Of a DNA stretch of 64,000 nt, positions 12,802-25,683 are shown piece by piece. Positions within the stretch are counted from its first letter, which is position 1. Each line of letters begins with the position of its first letter. The notes under the pieces are model-generated. The model saw only the letters and a list, made by a program, of their open reading frames with translations. It was not told where the DNA came from and did not search any database. Origin of the DNA: Archegozetes longisetosus (lineage: Eukaryota > Arthropoda > Arachnida > Sarcoptiformes > Trhypochthoniidae); contig JAEMBT020000004.1 of NCBI GenBank assembly GCA_018873245.2, positions 11,540,418 through 11,604,417 on the forward strand, given 5' to 3'. Position numbers and translations under genes: made by a program.

Positions 12802-15800
12802 ATGCGAGCCACCACTTTGGCCACACCATCACCATCGCCAACACAATCGGAAGCGCTGTCTTTAATCAACAAACCGACCCACAGCTGCACTTCGCCAACA
12901 ATTGGCTCAATAACAACGGATAATAATAAGGCTATTAAGAGATCAAACGGATTCTCAATAGCAAACTTAGTATTTAACGAAAACAATCAAAACGTGGACA
13001 AAAATATAATCAACAGAGTCTGTAATACAGGAATGGGAGTACTTGAAAGATGTGACCCGAAAAACTTATTAAGTGACAAAATATCACAAATCGACGAACA
13101 ACTTAAGGCTGATTTGTATAATAAGGGCGTTGTATCCCCGGTCCCGAGCAGATCCGATGTTGATGACGACGAACTCAGCATCAAAGTAGATGATGACGAG
13201 CGCGATCATTCGGTAAGCTTTGTCTTGAAGTGCTTTCAGTGCGACGATCGCTTAATGCCATTATATAAGCCATTAATAAGTATTATTTAACTGATTTCTC
13301 ACCAAACAGGATGATGACGATAATCCTTTGCGCCCCCGTAGCGGTCCTGACGAGTTAGACTCACAGACCATTAGAAACAGTGGTGAACATCATTCCGATG
13401 ATTTCCCCAAACGAAAGCAGCGAAGATATCGAACGACTTTCACCAGTTTCCAACTCGAAGAACTAGAGAAGGCTTTCTCACGCACTCACTACCCCGACGT
13501 ATTTACGAGGTATGCGTTTTGTCATATTGACAATCAGCGTATAATTAGCTTTAAGTAATACTATATTTAAATAAATATATCCGTTTAATTCGCCAACAAT
13601 AAAGTCGTGTTCTCCAGCTTTACAACTGCTATGTTGTTAGTGATTGCACGCCATTCAATGCTATTCTCAAATAATATTAATTATGCCGAGAGTTATGTTA
13701 TTAATAAAGGTTTAGAGGTAGCACGAAATGTAATCATTTTTTATGGCTTATAATAATCGCAACCATTTATTAGTATTAGTTAATGTGGTAACGATTTCGC
13801 AAATTATATTAAAAATGAAAACTTTAGCCAAAAATGAACTTTTACTGACCTGAATGTTGTCGTATCGAACACATTAAGCTAATTATTGCTAAGCAAACTT
13901 TTGTTCCATTAATTCTTTAATTACTAATCAACTTTTTAGCTGATTAGCTTTAATTGTTACGCAATTAAACAAAATTAATGAATTTTGAATGTCAAGTCTC
14001 TATACTATTTGAAATAGCCTTCAACGTAATGAGAGAAGATTCATTTAAAGTTTCAATTTTGCTTTTCAACTTCATCTCATTATTGTGAAAGCCTTGTGTG
14101 TTCTGTCGCTGTTTTAATTGAAGTACAGATTCCAACAGTAAATTTAATTACTTTTAATTTCTGAATATGTAGATTATGGTCAGTAATTTTAAGTTTTTTA
14201 TTCAATTCAATGCATAACATCCGAATCAAATAAAAAGGCTATATTCGGTTTACTCTAAACCTTATCTACAACTTGTTATTCAATGTTTAAAGCAAGAAAA
14301 AATAATCAAATCAAATTTTCTTCATAAATGACTTAATTAGACTTTAACTATTGAATCAGTCGTTAGTTTGATATTTAACAGAGAGCATCTCATTAAATTC
14401 AGACTAGATATGATTTTTGATCAGGTTTCGTTCATCTTACTGAGAGAATAGCCAAACTCAAGTGAATAAGTTTAAAAATTGCAGCCATTAGTCATTATAT
14501 TTGAAATGAAAAGCAATTTTTCGAAAACTCTTCAACAAGATAAGATCCTTACAATTAAATAGTGAAATAAAAGTTGAATAATTATACAAATTTTCAAGCC
14601 ATAATCGCCCACATTTGAGCCATTTTATAAATGATGGCATTTTGCGTTTGAAATGAGTTTCTCATTATGTGAATTACAATTTATGAGATGATCACAAATA
14701 CAATTTAATGGCGTATAAAATGATTGAGGAATTTTAATTGATTTGAGGAAAAAGCCGTTTCAACCCTTTATAGACTTATCACAAATCTTGTTAGTGTTGG
14801 AAACTTTTCAAATTAATTTGTCCTTTTGTGTTTGGAGTCGAATCAATTAAACATTAAGGGGTTTCAAGGATTTTTTCAATAGATAACTTAATATCTTGAT
14901 TTCCTTAAATTATTTTCCTACTAATAAATATAATGATCAATTGCGTAACCTATTCGATAATTAGCATTAGTTTTATCATCTAACTTTTAATTATTATGAA
15001 ACAAATAATTATCTTCGAATATATAATTGCAATTAATAACTAAATCATGAGATTTGACTCAATTACTAGTTGTAATGTTTATTAAATAATGATTTGACAT
15101 TGATTAGGAAATTTTTAGTGGCGCTAATCTCATTAGATTACAATTTGAATTTTGTCACTGCTCAACAAAAAAAGTAGGTTGTTATAAGTTAACGCTTTAT
15201 AAAGGACTTTTACATACTTTTCATTATCTGACAAGTGAGATAAGTAAGAGAAACATTGACGCAAATCATAGCCTATTACTTAAACTATATTTATTGCGGG
15301 CATTTGATGACGATTGCCCCAAACTATAGTACATCGATTGTATAGAAATACATTTATCTTACTCAAAACCAAAATCGTATTTGGCTTAGCTTTAAGTTTA
15401 AATTATTGACTACTGAGTGCCTTTGTCAAAATGAGTGCATTTTTTCAAAAAATATAAAAACAGACTGATTTGAAACTATGCAAACATTTAATTAACCTTA
15501 ATAAGGAATTTTTGTCATTTCTGTAGAGTAAATTAGCTAAATATTGAGTTGTCAACGTCAATGTCACTACTGTCATATCAGTCAATCAAAATAAATATGA
15601 GCTAAAGCTGTTTTAAGTTTAGGCTCCGTTTTAGGCATTCCTCTTATTTCTTTGAAGTTAATTCAATTTCATAATTATTACTTGACTCTTAACTATTAAC
15701 AATCTGTCATTCTACGAGCGGTAACTCCATTTGTGTCGAACAATTTTGGTTATTTTTCGAAAAAGTCTTCCTTAATAACGCTCGTCAAAAGCAATTTTCA

Positions 15801-18800
15801 GCTAATTAGCCATTTTTGCTGCCAAACAATATTTTCGTCAGACTCGGATAAAATATTGCTGCTCCTATTGCCAATTATAAGCAGTATATCAGCTCAAAAA
15901 CACTATAAAAGTGCGCAATATAAAAAACAGATTATAAAAAGAGCATTTAGTAAGACGTCTATTGTAAACGAAATTGCTTGCCGTGAATTACCATTTATAT
16001 TGAAACTAAAAGCCTGTTCTATAAGTGAACAACTCTTTTAAATTTGTATATTAAGTCCTGTTTTCATTGTTCATTAAACAATCTTCTGACTAATTCGATG
16101 ATCAACTCAGTTAAGTATTAAATATGGATCTACTGTTCAGCTAAATAGAGGGCTATTTAAGGAGCAAAGAATAGAGTGCGTGAAACAATGCTTGAATCTG
16201 TTTTGACACGAATACAATTGCTAATCAAAACTGAGCACAACCAACAAATATCACACAAAATAAGCTGAACGTATATGTACTGAAACACAGGAAACCGAAA
16301 CTCACCATAAATTAGCTAAAATTTTTTGCATGAAAATAAAACTGACAGCTCTAATGAATCGCTGTTTGCTTATTACGTACGACACTTTTTAATAATAGTC
16401 GAGGCTGTTATTGAAAATAAGGCTCGAAAATTGAGTATACTTTTTGAAGCATAAACCAAATCAACAAGTTTGACTCTTTTGAGGGCTATTTCGTAACATT
16501 AGCGCAAAGCCTAGGCTTAGTTTTTATTTTAATTGCACACTAAATTTACTATCATATTAAGTGAATGCATGATAATAACAATGAAAAAGCGGAAATTATC
16601 TCCAGTTAACAATTTTAGTTTACGATATTGAGCGTCCGGTTTTGTCAATTTAGCCTAGCAAGAAATGATATAAAGTGTAATTTATTAGTCTAATAATTGG
16701 TAACCACGTACCAGAGACGTCAATAATTTGATAGGCTTTTGATTTTTGTTTTCTATTTGAAGTTTCGCGGCGACTTAAGGAATTTCAATCATAGGAACAA
16801 GTATTACTTGAGCAGTGATACAGTGCCAAAGCATTGACTTTCTCTTATAGTATCTCGAAGTGCCATTTGCGTGCCGTCGAGTCACGTCACTATAAATTAA
16901 AGCTCAATGATTATATTAGCTCGTTATATGTTAGATGCTATGCTGACTGAGCTCTACCTAACCTTATACTAACTTTTACTATCAGAGCCCAAAACTAATT
17001 AAAAAACACCGAATCAAATCTCTGTTTTCTTAATAACTAAAAGCAAATATGAAGTATATATAAATAAATGTACTCTCCTTTTCATTATTTGTTGTTGTTG
17101 TGATAAATCTGTCAGAACCTCAAACTATCACCAAATGATAATTTCCTCAATCTTCTCCCTGACTAGTTATGTGAACATTAGTCATGAAATTCTCTTAAAT
17201 TTTTTGTTTCAAATGCGAAACTCTCTGATAAATAATTATTTTCTTTTGAGAAAAGTTTTCAAATTTGTTAACATCTGAAAACATCTCAATTATACTGAAA
17301 ATTGAATTGAATTTTTTCTGAATTCCACAAAAAATTGATTAATACGATAATGCGTTGTTATAGGAGGAAAAGTACAGATAATTCAATAATATATTTAAAT
17401 TTTGTTTGAAAACTAATTTATTACTCTTCATAAAATTGAATGTAAATTAGAATCAATAAGCCTTGCTTGGCTTCGATGAGGGTCTAAATGCTAATTTTTG
17501 CGACTTGAAAACTAATATGAAAGCTAGTAAATTACAATATTGGCGACCTATGGAGAGTGTATAGTATTTTTTGGACAGCGGGGTAGTTAGCGATGAGATG
17601 GGCTTTCCCTCTACTGACTTACAAAACACGTCTCGCTTTAATTAACTTTAAATTTAGGCTCATTTCCCTTCCACCCAAATTTTCTTGTCTTCTAATTAAC
17701 TTTATCACTGCAACCTGTCTCCTAACCATTTTTGCGGTGTGTGTATTATTGTGCCCTAAGGCCTGTTTGATGCCGTGCGGGTCAATTCTTTTTAACAAAC
17801 TAGCATAGTATACACATGTACGTACTCTTCAGAAAAAATCGTCGAAAGCTAACAACAAGCTCTTAAACTTTCAGTAACATTATATTTTAGCATTCAAACA
17901 AAAAGTGCAATCCATTTTCAAGACTAAAGACATGCATGAAAAACACTTTCAACATAGCATTGATTTAGACATAGATTTATTTAATATTATATTAACTGTT
18001 ATGTTACTTTCATTTGTTATAGGGAGGAACTTGCGATGCGAGTCGATTTAACTGAAGCACGAGTTCAAGTGAGTCTTAATAAGATTGATAAACACTTTTG
18101 TTTTTCGTACCTTTCTAACTAAATCTTATGAAGTATTGCATGTTGTGCTATAGATTACTATTGAGCTATTCAATGGAATGGGTCCAATTGTGATTCTTAT
18201 TTATTTTATTGCCAACTGATTTGACTTTAACGATAGCATACTTGTCAGCCTAATACCAATTTTACCAATTCTTTGGTCAATTGTAATGCGCTTAACATTT
18301 TTAAAGTAATGGCTCACTTAATGGGTGACAACGCCTATAGACGTACAGTTCGTAGAGAAAAATACAAGTAAATAAGCAATTTGATTGCAAACTCTAGCTT
18401 TAAAGCTGTACACTTGCAATTGATAAATGATTTGTCTTATCATTAATGCTCTTCAGCATATCTTAATTTTATTGGGGAATTAATGGCTATGTAAGACTTA
18501 TAGCATTGCTTCTCAGCCCCCAATAAACATTATTAATATAAGTTAAGTTACATTACATTAAAATTTAAGTGACTCTATCTATAATCGCGAAAATGGTTTC
18601 GTTATTACAGTTCTGTATTTGCTGTTGATTTGCAGACGCTTTATTTTATTTTGTTTTTCATCTCTATCTTTTGACTCTATATAACCTAAACTTCCTATAC
18701 TTTTTTCTCTTAATAACTTAAACAGAGATTTATTCAGTGCTTTACTTTGCAATTAATGATAACACCCATTGAGATAAAGCCTCATAACTCCATTAACTTT

Positions 18801-19728
18801 TTATATATACTTATCCTATTTGTACAAAATTTTCCCAATTTTATTTTTAAAAAGTTTGTCATTTAAATTCTGACTTCTGCCAAAAGGTGTGGTTCCAAAA
18901 CCGGAGGCCAAGTGGCGAAAGCAAGAAAAGGCGACGGGAACCGGGGGCAACTCAACACATGGTTACAATCCATACGGTGGCGGAACACCGAGTGGTGCAA
19001 CTGTGTTGCCATCACAAGTGATCACCAATAATATGGCTGCAATTCATGGATCAGGTGCCGGACATCACGGCTCTGCATCTGCAGCCGCGCTCTCAGCCGT
19101 TGCCGGCAGTCCCGGTGCTCTATTCGGTCCACACGCAGCTTTGGCTGCCGCGTATCGCAAACCACTATTAGATCATCCAAGCCTTAAATCAGCGGGTTAC
19201 TTGAATACTCCAGCAGCAATGTTCAATCCAAACTCATTCAGTTTCGCAAATGCGGCCGCATTTCCGTTCCGCGAACTGACGGCAGCATATCCTCAACTAT
19301 TTCACGGCAATCCGTCCGCAAACACAATTTCTCCATTCGCTAACCCATTTCTATCTCCATATGCAAACGCTACCAACTCTTTCCAAAGTCTTCTCGCATC
19401 TCTCTCTTCATCACATAATAGGCCCAAAATAGGAGATGAGGCCGGAATGCGATCGTCATCTCATTTCATGGCTGTTCAACAGAACTGTATCGACAGACAG
19501 ACACCTCCTCTGCGACTGTCGAACTCGAGTCCAAACGAAGGTCTGGCACACGGATCAGGTTCTATGGGATCGAGTGCAGTTCCTGCTGACCGGCGAAATA
19601 CAAGCATAGCCGCTCTCCGACTGAAAGCACGCGAACACGAAATGGCAGTTATGCGAAGCAAAGACCCCAACAGTTCAAGTAGTAGTGATTCGTCAATAAA
19701 TAATGGCACCAATGATAACACCATTTAA
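12802..19728 (+). CDS. al: Aristaless/Arx-type paired-class homeobox transcription factor (frameshifted in helix 3)
   Basis: Nuclear DNA-binding regulator of appendage and neural patterning in arthropods (family knowledge). Coding exons: 12802-13212, 13310-13509, 18023-18068 and 18887-19728, all with GT-AG introns. Visible parts: an eh1-like Groucho-binding motif FSIANLV (residues 51-57); an acidic linker; a Q50 homeodomain (about residues 174-233) beginning [20 protein letters not shown], closest to aristaless; a GYNPYGGG stretch and SFQSLLA as in aristaless; and a C-terminal OAR motif containing [12 protein letters not shown]. The last intron splits the homeodomain between Q46 and V47, a site common in this class. 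The summed exons (1,499 nt) are one base short of a whole number of codons: exon 4 reads VWFQNRR in one frame and AKWRKQEK in the next. The start is uncertain. The frame stays open upstream to about 12706, so ATG 12802 may be internal to an exon that begins after an acceptor near 12715. Confidence 0.9.
13510..18022 (+). other. large intron within the homeodomain
   Basis: A 4.5 kb intron splits the homeodomain after ...YPDVFT, with donor GTATGC and an acceptor ending ATAG. Joining the two sides restores the arginine codon and the sequence [17 protein letters not shown]. No coding segment or RNA gene was recognised inside it. It is AT-rich and could hold regulatory sequence for the developmental gene. 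Confidence 0.8.
18887..19021 (+). other. apparent one-base deletion in homeodomain helix 3 and resulting premature stop
   Basis: From the acceptor at 18885-18886 the frame reads V-W-F-Q-N-R-R up to 18907. The conserved continuation A-K-W-R-K-Q-E-K is in the next frame, starting at GCC 18907-18909. The expected run of three G at the Arg-Ala junction has only two. Read literally, translation leaves homology after NRR and stops at TGA 19019-19021. That would remove the last residues of the homeodomain and everything downstream, including the OAR motif. Confidence 0.85.
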
Positions 19729-20111
19729 TTATCATTTGCCTCAAAGCATTCATATACGATGTAATTGATAAACAAAAAAATGCAGTTTCGCATCAAATAT
19801 ATATTGAATTGCATTTCATGTAATTTCACACTTTTTCTGTGATCCCATCAATCCGTCCATTGATTAATGGCAACAAAAAAATCTCTTATTATCAAACAAA
19901 TTACTTATTAATTTTCGTCCCCATTATTAATATTTATTAATCAATTGTAAGTTTATTATAGTTTTCATTTTACATAAACTTTTTCTTTTTTATATTATTT
20001 TTTCAAATCCTATGCTTATAGTAATTGATCTAATTTTTTGGATGAAATCTTATGTAAAATAGTTATAAAGAGAACAAGTTTTGCAAAAGTTTTTCACGTC
20101 AGTTAGAGGCA

Positions 20112-20117
20112 AATAAA
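20112..20117 (+). promoter_or_regulatory. candidate poly(A) signal of the aristaless-like gene
   Basis: AATAAA about 385 bases after the stop codon, in an AT-rich 3' flank. Such hexamers are frequent in this composition, so support is weak. Confidence 0.3.
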
Positions 20118-20440
20118 AAAATTTCGATTAAACCAGATGATGATTATATTTAAAAAGACGCTTTATTGCAGCCAAATTTTCAAAAAAATGGTTAAAAATT
20201 TTTACGCACGAAAAATTGCTATTCAATGACTTCTTTGAGACGAATCATCATTTTATACAATTTTTTAGGCTCTATAACTTATATTATGACCTCTAATCTT
20301 GACAGTCATGTGTAGTTTTAAAAATACACTCACTTAAACAGAGGAAAAATGATTAAGAAAAGCAAAGCAATAGCGAAAAGGCAGAGAAAGCGTTTTTGAA
20401 GCGAATTTGAGGCAGTTACAGTCTCGCCATAGGATGTATA

Positions 20441-20459
20441 GAGAGAGGGAGAGAGAGAG

Positions 20460-20486
<27 letters not shown>
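20441..20486. repeat. compound (GA)n(CA)n microsatellite
   Basis: A GA run passes directly into about 12 CA units. Confidence 0.95.
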
Positions 20487-20490
<4 letters not shown>

Positions 20491-22580
20491 ATGTGCTGTG
20501 AAATACTATTAAATTGCAGTGGCATTGGTGTGCAATTTAGTATAATATGATGTCCTTTATATTAGCTCAATTTTCAGACTCGTAATAGTAATTCGCATGA
20601 CTGATCTAAGTTAGGACCACAGCACTAATAAGCCATGATTTGAGAGCTCATTGAGAAACAGAAAAACACTGTTGTGTTGCGACGCACGCCAAACACGAGA
20701 ATATCATTGAACGAATAAAAGAAAGCCCAAAATGATGTTTGGTCGAAAAAAATCAAATTGTGAGAAATGATTTGAAGCTTTCAAATGACTCTTGGTTCTA
20801 GTCGCTTAATAAAAAAGAGTGATAGCGAAAGCATTAGCGCTATATATAATTTATATGATATTATTTATATTTACTATAGTCTGTACTGTGCTTTTTCGAC
20901 AAACTATGCGCTTCAATGAGTAATTTTAATGATCATATCATTTACTGATGTGGGCTTCAATGTCATCAACTATTATAATCATGTTCACAAATGCGCCGAA
21001 TAATTGGTTTGATACAGTATATTAACTTTTTTAATAAGTTTAGTCAGAGGACAACGCGCCGTAAATTACACTAAGAAGTAGCCATTCATAGTATTCTTAT
21101 TATTATTGTGTTTTTAGTGTTCATTCATGAAATAGTACGATAAAAGACATTTTCCACTTTAGTTTATTATACTTTATATTCATCAGACATATGCCTCTTA
21201 AAACAATGACTGTTTTGGTAATCAAAATTTAGATAAAAAGTCGAGAATAACTAATCGTCGTAACTCTAATAAATCATATTATAACGCAATAAGTTAATCA
21301 TTTATCCCTTTCTCTAACAATTAGCTTGACACTTAGCTAAATGTATTTAATGAATCTTACACTTGATTGCTATATTTAGAATTTGGAAACATTTTTAGGT
21401 AATTGGATTGTTTTCTTACAAAAAAAGTTGACATTTAGTTTTGTGCACTTTTTAAATGCATTAAAAGAAGTTATTTTAATTTTAGCAATTATGTTGCAAA
21501 TTAAAATACATTTGAAAGTCGGGACAGGACTTGATTCGCAATTATTTTTGAATAACAATTATTCGCTTTACGTTTAATTATTTGGCAGTAAAATGTTTTG
21601 TAGACATGAGCGATAATTAACAATTGAGGCATGAATGCACTGCTTAACAAAATTACGCAATCAGTTTGTTCAGTTAGTTTCTAATATACTTTTTCTCAAT
21701 TGATTTCCGAGTGAAACAAAACAAAAAATAAGAGCAAAGCTTCTTCTCTTGCTCTCAGCTAACGTTGAATTATATACCATGCGTTTGATTGAATTAAATT
21801 TACTTTTGATAGCAATTACTTTTGATGTTATGGCGATTCACACCTCACACAAAATTGAATTTAAGCGTCAATGCCTCAAACAGTCCTCTAAAGTTTTAAA
21901 CTCATAATTAGACAGCGAAAAAAGGTTTATTCAATTTTCTTTGTAATTGATGGCAAGTAAGAAAATAATGGCATTTTCTTTTCTCTATAGTGTTGCCTCG
22001 TCTGCGATCGCCGGCGAGCAGCAAATTCAAACTTTTCGCCAATAATTTTGATCTTTCGGTCTTTCACTTTTAAGTAACTCTTATTGCCATAGATTAGCCC
22101 AGAGCTTATTTAGCCGTTTATTCGATTGGCAAAGAAGCAGAAAAGTGATTGTTTGGGCCTCAAAACGAGCTCACTTTGTTGAGTAATTTCTTTATTGTGT
22201 TCTCTCTCGTACACATTTCACTCAGCATTGATCTACGCATTCATCTACAAATTGAGCGACTATTAAGCAAATGCTACCACTCGTACGGAGCTATCCTTAA
22301 AAGTTGCAAATATAAAATAGAGAAAAAATAATAATCAAAAAGGCAAAATCGCGGCGCAAAGCTTTGATCTGAAGCAGTGAATAAGAGCTCTAACAATGTT
22401 AGTCGCCTTTTCAATTGAATAAAAGAAATGTTCCATAAAAAGTCATAAGCAAAGCAAGAGGCAAATTATCGGTATGCCATCTCATTATACTTCATTGCAT
22501 CAGTATATAAGTGTATTGTACTTATTGCTTATTGCCAGCTAAGTAGAGTATAGAAGTATGTGCGAATGTCTGCCAGAACA

Positions 22581-22582
<2 letters not shown>

Positions 22583-22623
<41 letters not shown>

Positions 22624-22636
22624 ACTCACTCACTCA
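22583..22636. repeat. compound (CT)n(CACT)n microsatellite
   Basis: About 18 CT units followed by four CACT tetramers, then a short GT run. Confidence 0.95.
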
Positions 22637-24626
22637 ATGTGTGTGTGGAGTGGCTTCTGATAAAAAGTGGCAGAAAAGAGAAATCAGTGAAGCAAATCAC
22701 TTGCCAAGAAGGCAATTAGAATAGATGGTGAAGCTGTGGCGGTGGCGGTCAACGGCAGGAAATGAGCAATTATGGTCGGTTTGCCGAGTCGATTAATTCC
22801 TACCATAATTTGCGAATTACTTTTCAGTATCTCATTCCTAGTGAGCGTCAGTCGGATTATTATTAGATAGAAGTACTGAGGCAATTGTCAGACCAATTTC
22901 TTTCTGGCCAACGCCACGGAGATTGGTCGCAAAGGCGACAATCTAGTGATGTAACATGTTATTCGATTTATATAATATATCATCACAGCAAACCAACCAA
23001 CATGGATAAGAGTAGACTATTTCTTATTGTTTCTCATTTCTTCTATTTTAGGTGTTGTTAAGGTTTGGCTCAATCGAAATATAGACTTTATGCTTCAACT
23101 GTCAATACTTTTTTCTAATGCATTAATTCAGAGCCAATATAATTCTCACTTTTCCAAAACTAGAGTCCAATTCAGTGCTCGCACTGAAAAATTGCGGATA
23201 ATTATAATGGTTGATAAGATTTGCCTGGCAAAAGAGAGGAATATCGTGATGCTATAACAGATTCACTATTATTATATACTGAGAACATTGTAAGCTATAA
23301 GTATCACTTTATTTTATAAGCTAATAAAACCTCTAATTTGTATTTCTTTTAAAAAAGTTTTTTATTTGATAACTTATTTATAGGGGAAAAACTTGTTAGA
23401 CAATTGTCTGCGTAGCTTTCAAAATGTGTAATCAAACAAATGCCAATTGTTGGCACTTTTGCTTTCGAGAAATTGTTTTCTTTCAAATAACTCTATTAAT
23501 TTGATACAATAAAACAAATCGATTAAATCCTACGCAGAGATGAGCCACGAAGTGAAGGTTTGCTAACCATATCTTATTTCAATAAAAAATCAATTGTCAT
23601 GACATTTTTTCTATATATCCTATGATAGCATTATTTTCTCTTCAAAGTTCAACTGAATTTGTTGTTACTAATCGTGAAGTTATTTACTTGAGAACATCAA
23701 TCATAATCAAACTTTAGAATCTAATATGGAAAAAATGATGCCTACGTAACAACAAAAACCATCACATATCAGATGCCAAAACATCGTAAGCATTAACTCG
23801 AAGTCTATGCCCGAGAAATTGATCGTTACCACAATGAATATTAGTGAAACAAATTTCTTATTTTCTCTTATTGTTATTGGACTGCCAGGTGTCAAAATTT
23901 GTGCGGCCAATTTTTTATTTTATACCCGAACGCGATTTATTAGATTGCAGTAAAAAAGTAATTCGTGGCTTAACTATAAACACACACAAATTGAATGCTA
24001 TCAGAAATTGGTGTTGCATTCGGAAAATTGTGTCTCTCATTCGTGTGCATTTTGTGTTTATGTTTCATATGAAAAAACTAGCAAAACAAGTTGGCGTACA
24101 TGTTAGATAAATTTGTTCAATGCATCAATGATTTGCACTCGAATGAATGGCGATCAGCTCAACTGTGCCAACAATCATCAGACACTCTACGAATAGATGA
24201 ATGAGACTCTAAGCTAGCAAACCATCCAAACTAACATTATCAGTGGCACCATAACAATTACCATGAGACCAATTTTAGGCAATACACCACTATATTTATA
24301 TCAATACTATCGCTACAGTCTGCTATCGTGGAAGTCAAACATATTTTTGCCATAGAAGAAAGAGTGAAAGAAAGTATAAATTAAAGTCAATCTTATTTCT
24401 TAATAAAACTGAGTTAAACTGATAAACGGCGTCACTAAATGGCTCTGCAATAAAAAGTAATAAGCGTTTATCATTAGAAAATCCCGAATTAAGCAACCTT
24501 TTAATTACTGAACTGTGAAAAATAAAACTAATGTTGAAATAATCAACTTTTATCTTTAGTGTACTTCTTTTTTATCCTCTCAAAAAGAGTAATAAAATCG
24601 AAAGTAGACACTATTTATAATTTAAA

Positions 24627-24651
24627 CCAATCCAATCCAATCCAATCCAAT
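24627..24651. repeat. (CCAAT)n tandem repeat
   Basis: Five head-to-tail CCAAT pentamers. Confidence 0.9.
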
Positions 24652-25623
24652 ATAGGGTAAGGATCGTTAAAATGAGGGACAACTTTGTGAGACCTAATAT
24701 TAGTTGATTTCTAGTTAGGATCAAGTCGTATATATGTATGGTGTCAATCAAACATAACACCTATGACCAGATAATTTGCTATTTTCTCTTATTCTACTCG
24801 TCTAATGATAGAAGAGGGAGAATGAGAGACAGTAGAGAAGTTTGGTTCACAAAAAAAAAGTTAGAAAAGAAGCTGTAAAGTTAGTTATGTTAAGAAATAA
24901 TTCAGTGGTTTGGCCGCAATACAAAACTGAACAATCATGAACTTATTACAAACGGAATCGTGCGTTTGACCATCTCGTTGTTATTTGTAGTTGTCTTGAT
25001 AGTGATCAGGCTCTCAGGCCTTCGAGTTGTGAGGTCGAAAAAACACGCATCACATGCAATAATCTTCAATTTGTCTAATGTAGTCCGCGCCCAATCGAGC
25101 CTTAAAGGCTCGCAAATAATAAGAAATTAGTTGCTATAATAATAATAATAATAGTATGCGATGAATTAGTATTACTTTATCTTCATCAAAGTTATGCCTT
25201 TTTTGATCCATTAATTTCTTATGATGACAACGACCAGAAATCAAATTTATTAACCCCACATTCTTTAACTCATTAAAACATTCATTCATAAGCAACTATA
25301 TTAACTTCATATAAAGGTGTGCCTCATATATAATCACACAATATTACAAAAGTGTTTAGTTTTTCCTCTAAAAAGTTAAGTTATATAAGAATAAATTTGA
25401 TCTCATTTTGTGCTTCCCTTTCTTATTAACTGAACTATTCATCCCGGAGATGATTACTATGATGTGAATTAGCGATTACATAAATTGAACCCAAAAAGTG
25501 TTGTTTGATTATCGAGAACCGACTTTGCTAAATGAAAAACTAACAACTTAAATAAAATAGCTATACTTCTCACAGTACTAGTCACTAAATGTAATTGTCA
25601 GTTAAGCTATTTATTAGCAGTTT

Positions 25624-25625
<2 letters not shown>

Positions 25626-25681
<56 letters not shown>

Positions 25682-25683
25682 CC
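25626..25683. repeat. (CT)n microsatellite
   Basis: Nearly perfect CT run with a single interrupting CG. Confidence 0.95.

Noticed and set aside
12753-13184. Antisense open frames over the first aristaless coding exon
   Set aside because: They mirror the coding strand of a recognised exon and have no motifs of their own.
17593-17808. 71-codon hydrophobic frame in the large aristaless intron
   Set aside because: No ATG-supported gene structure, low-complexity hydrophobic composition, no recognised family.
19476-19724. Antisense open frame over the OAR-containing exon
   Set aside because: Shadow of the conserved plus-strand coding sequence.
22684-22950. GC-richer patch with short open frames downstream of a CT microsatellite
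   Set aside because: No splice structure, motif or recognisable product; low-complexity composition.
24970-25112. Hairpin-containing segment considered as a tRNA
   Set aside because: No A/B boxes at proper spacing and no cloverleaf; only a 17-base palindrome remains.
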